Position numbers and translations under genes: made by a program. The notes beneath the pieces were generated by a model, which saw only the letters and a list, made by a program, of their open reading frames with translations, was not told the DNA's origin and searched no databases. A DNA stretch of 64,000 bases from Singulisphaera sp. GP187 (lineage in GTDB: Bacteria > Planctomycetota > Planctomycetia > Isosphaerales > Isosphaeraceae). Each line of letters starts with the position of its first letter. The first letter of the stretch is position 1. Positions 63,612 through 64,000 of the stretch are shown here, in pieces. The DNA lies in NCBI RefSeq assembly GCF_900129635.1, contig NZ_FSRB01000003.1, positions 1,092,998-1,156,997 on the forward strand. Direction: 5' to 3'.

Positions 63612-64000
63612 GGACCATGGCCTCGAGAGGGATCAAATCGTCCTCGACATGCCCGCGATTGGCGACAGGCGTCGGGTTGTGATTCCCGTCGGCATGATTG
63701 TCCGAGAGTCGAGCGGGTCAAGGTGGAAAATTTTGTTGACTTGCAGAAATAATTACGCCTTGACGTAAGTCTAGGCCCGCAAGACTTACGTCAAAAGCGA
63801 ATCCTCAAGTTTGACTCCGAAAGGAGGCAGGGAACGGTTGGGACATTGCCTTGCATGGGAAACAAGCGAAGAATCGATGGGGAACGATCACGATGGGTTG
63901 GCGGGACGAGGAGGCGTGATGTGAGCAAGTCAGTGGCGGAGATCATGGAAGGAGCGGGTCGCGGGAGCCAATACATCAGCGTATGCCAGAAATAGCAGGA
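63612..64000. other. Right end of window, upstream of the IS1634 transposase
   Basis: Contains the leader of the transposase, an AT-rich stretch (63727-63756) and the hairpin at 63760-63794. After it only short open frames are seen (for example 46 codons from 63855), none with a recognised family. The region may hold the right end of the element. Confidence 0.45.
63760..63794. repeat. Perfect 13-bp inverted repeat near the right IS end
   Basis: Arms TTGACGTAAGTCT (63760-63772) and its exact complement (63782-63794) surround a 9-base loop AGGCCCGCA. It lies 150 bases upstream of the transposase start. It might be the right terminus, a binding site of the transposase, or a terminator that shields the element; no T-run follows. 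Confidence 0.7.

Noticed and set aside
62637..63752. 371-codon open frame opposite the IS1634 transposase
   Set aside because: The minus strand holds the intact transposase with its DDE residues.
63855..63995. 46-codon open frame at the right end (MGNKRRIDGERS...)
   Set aside because: Short, no recognised family and no clear ribosome-binding site; could be chance.

Overview
The window looks like chromosomal DNA of a planctomycete, most likely of the Isosphaeraceae type. The inference rests on family content: paired PSCyt1/PSCyt2/PSD1 (DUF1549/DUF1553) cytochrome proteins with DUF1501 partners, a DUF1592/DUF1588/DUF1585 protein with a DUF1552 partner, a PVC-type haem-binding dehydrogenase with HEAT repeats, DUF1559 proteins, many sulfatases and Tat-exported proteins. 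Base composition is GC-rich throughout except for one clearly AT-richer stretch near the right end. No rRNA, tRNA or CRISPR array was seen.

Left part (1-17.5 kb): the end of an RND efflux pump, a flavin disulfide oxidoreductase, transaldolase, a Tat-exported Gfo/Idh/MocA oxidoreductase, a secreted double-thioredoxin protein, a PSCyt/PA14/PSD1 cytochrome with its DUF1501 partner, Lgt, and a large propeller-HEAT-cytochrome c protein. Middle (17.5-34 kb): a RAYT transposase gene flanked by its own palindromes, an isochorismatase-ThuA fusion, a small lipoprotein, a GH2 glycosidase, a second PSCyt/LamG/PSD1-DUF1501 operon, a methyltransferase, then eboD-like, pgi and gnd on one strand. With tal this gives three sugar-phosphate enzymes of the pentose phosphate/upper glycolytic network.

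34-46.9 kb: a Gly/Met-repeat secreted protein, a sulfatase, an M28 peptidase with an acidic insert, a polysaccharide deacetylase, an ATP-grasp/low-molecular-weight tyrosine phosphatase fusion split by a frameshift at a G8 run, and a DUF1592-DUF1552 pair. 47-52.5 kb: an ECF sigma gene followed by overlapping genes for a membrane protein and two exported proteins, then a rubredoxin-like/metallo-beta-lactamase protein. 52.9-57.6 kb: three sulfatases in a row on the minus strand, the first bracketed by two related long inverted repeats.

Right end (57.8-64 kb): decayed IS66 and IS1634 remnants, an AT-richer segment carrying a DUF1573 lipoprotein and a DUF1559 pseudopilin-like protein, and an intact IS1634-family transposase in the opposite orientation to the remnant. 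Taken together the window encodes a mostly extracytoplasmic degradation and electron-transfer repertoire (sulfatases, GH2, deacetylase, multi-domain cytochromes). It is interspersed with mobile elements and several families of dispersed palindromes. The best candidates for follow-up are the frameshifted ATP-grasp-phosphatase, the RAYT/palindrome unit, the repeat-bracketed sulfatase, the IS-flanked AT-rich segment and the isolated EboD-like cyclase.
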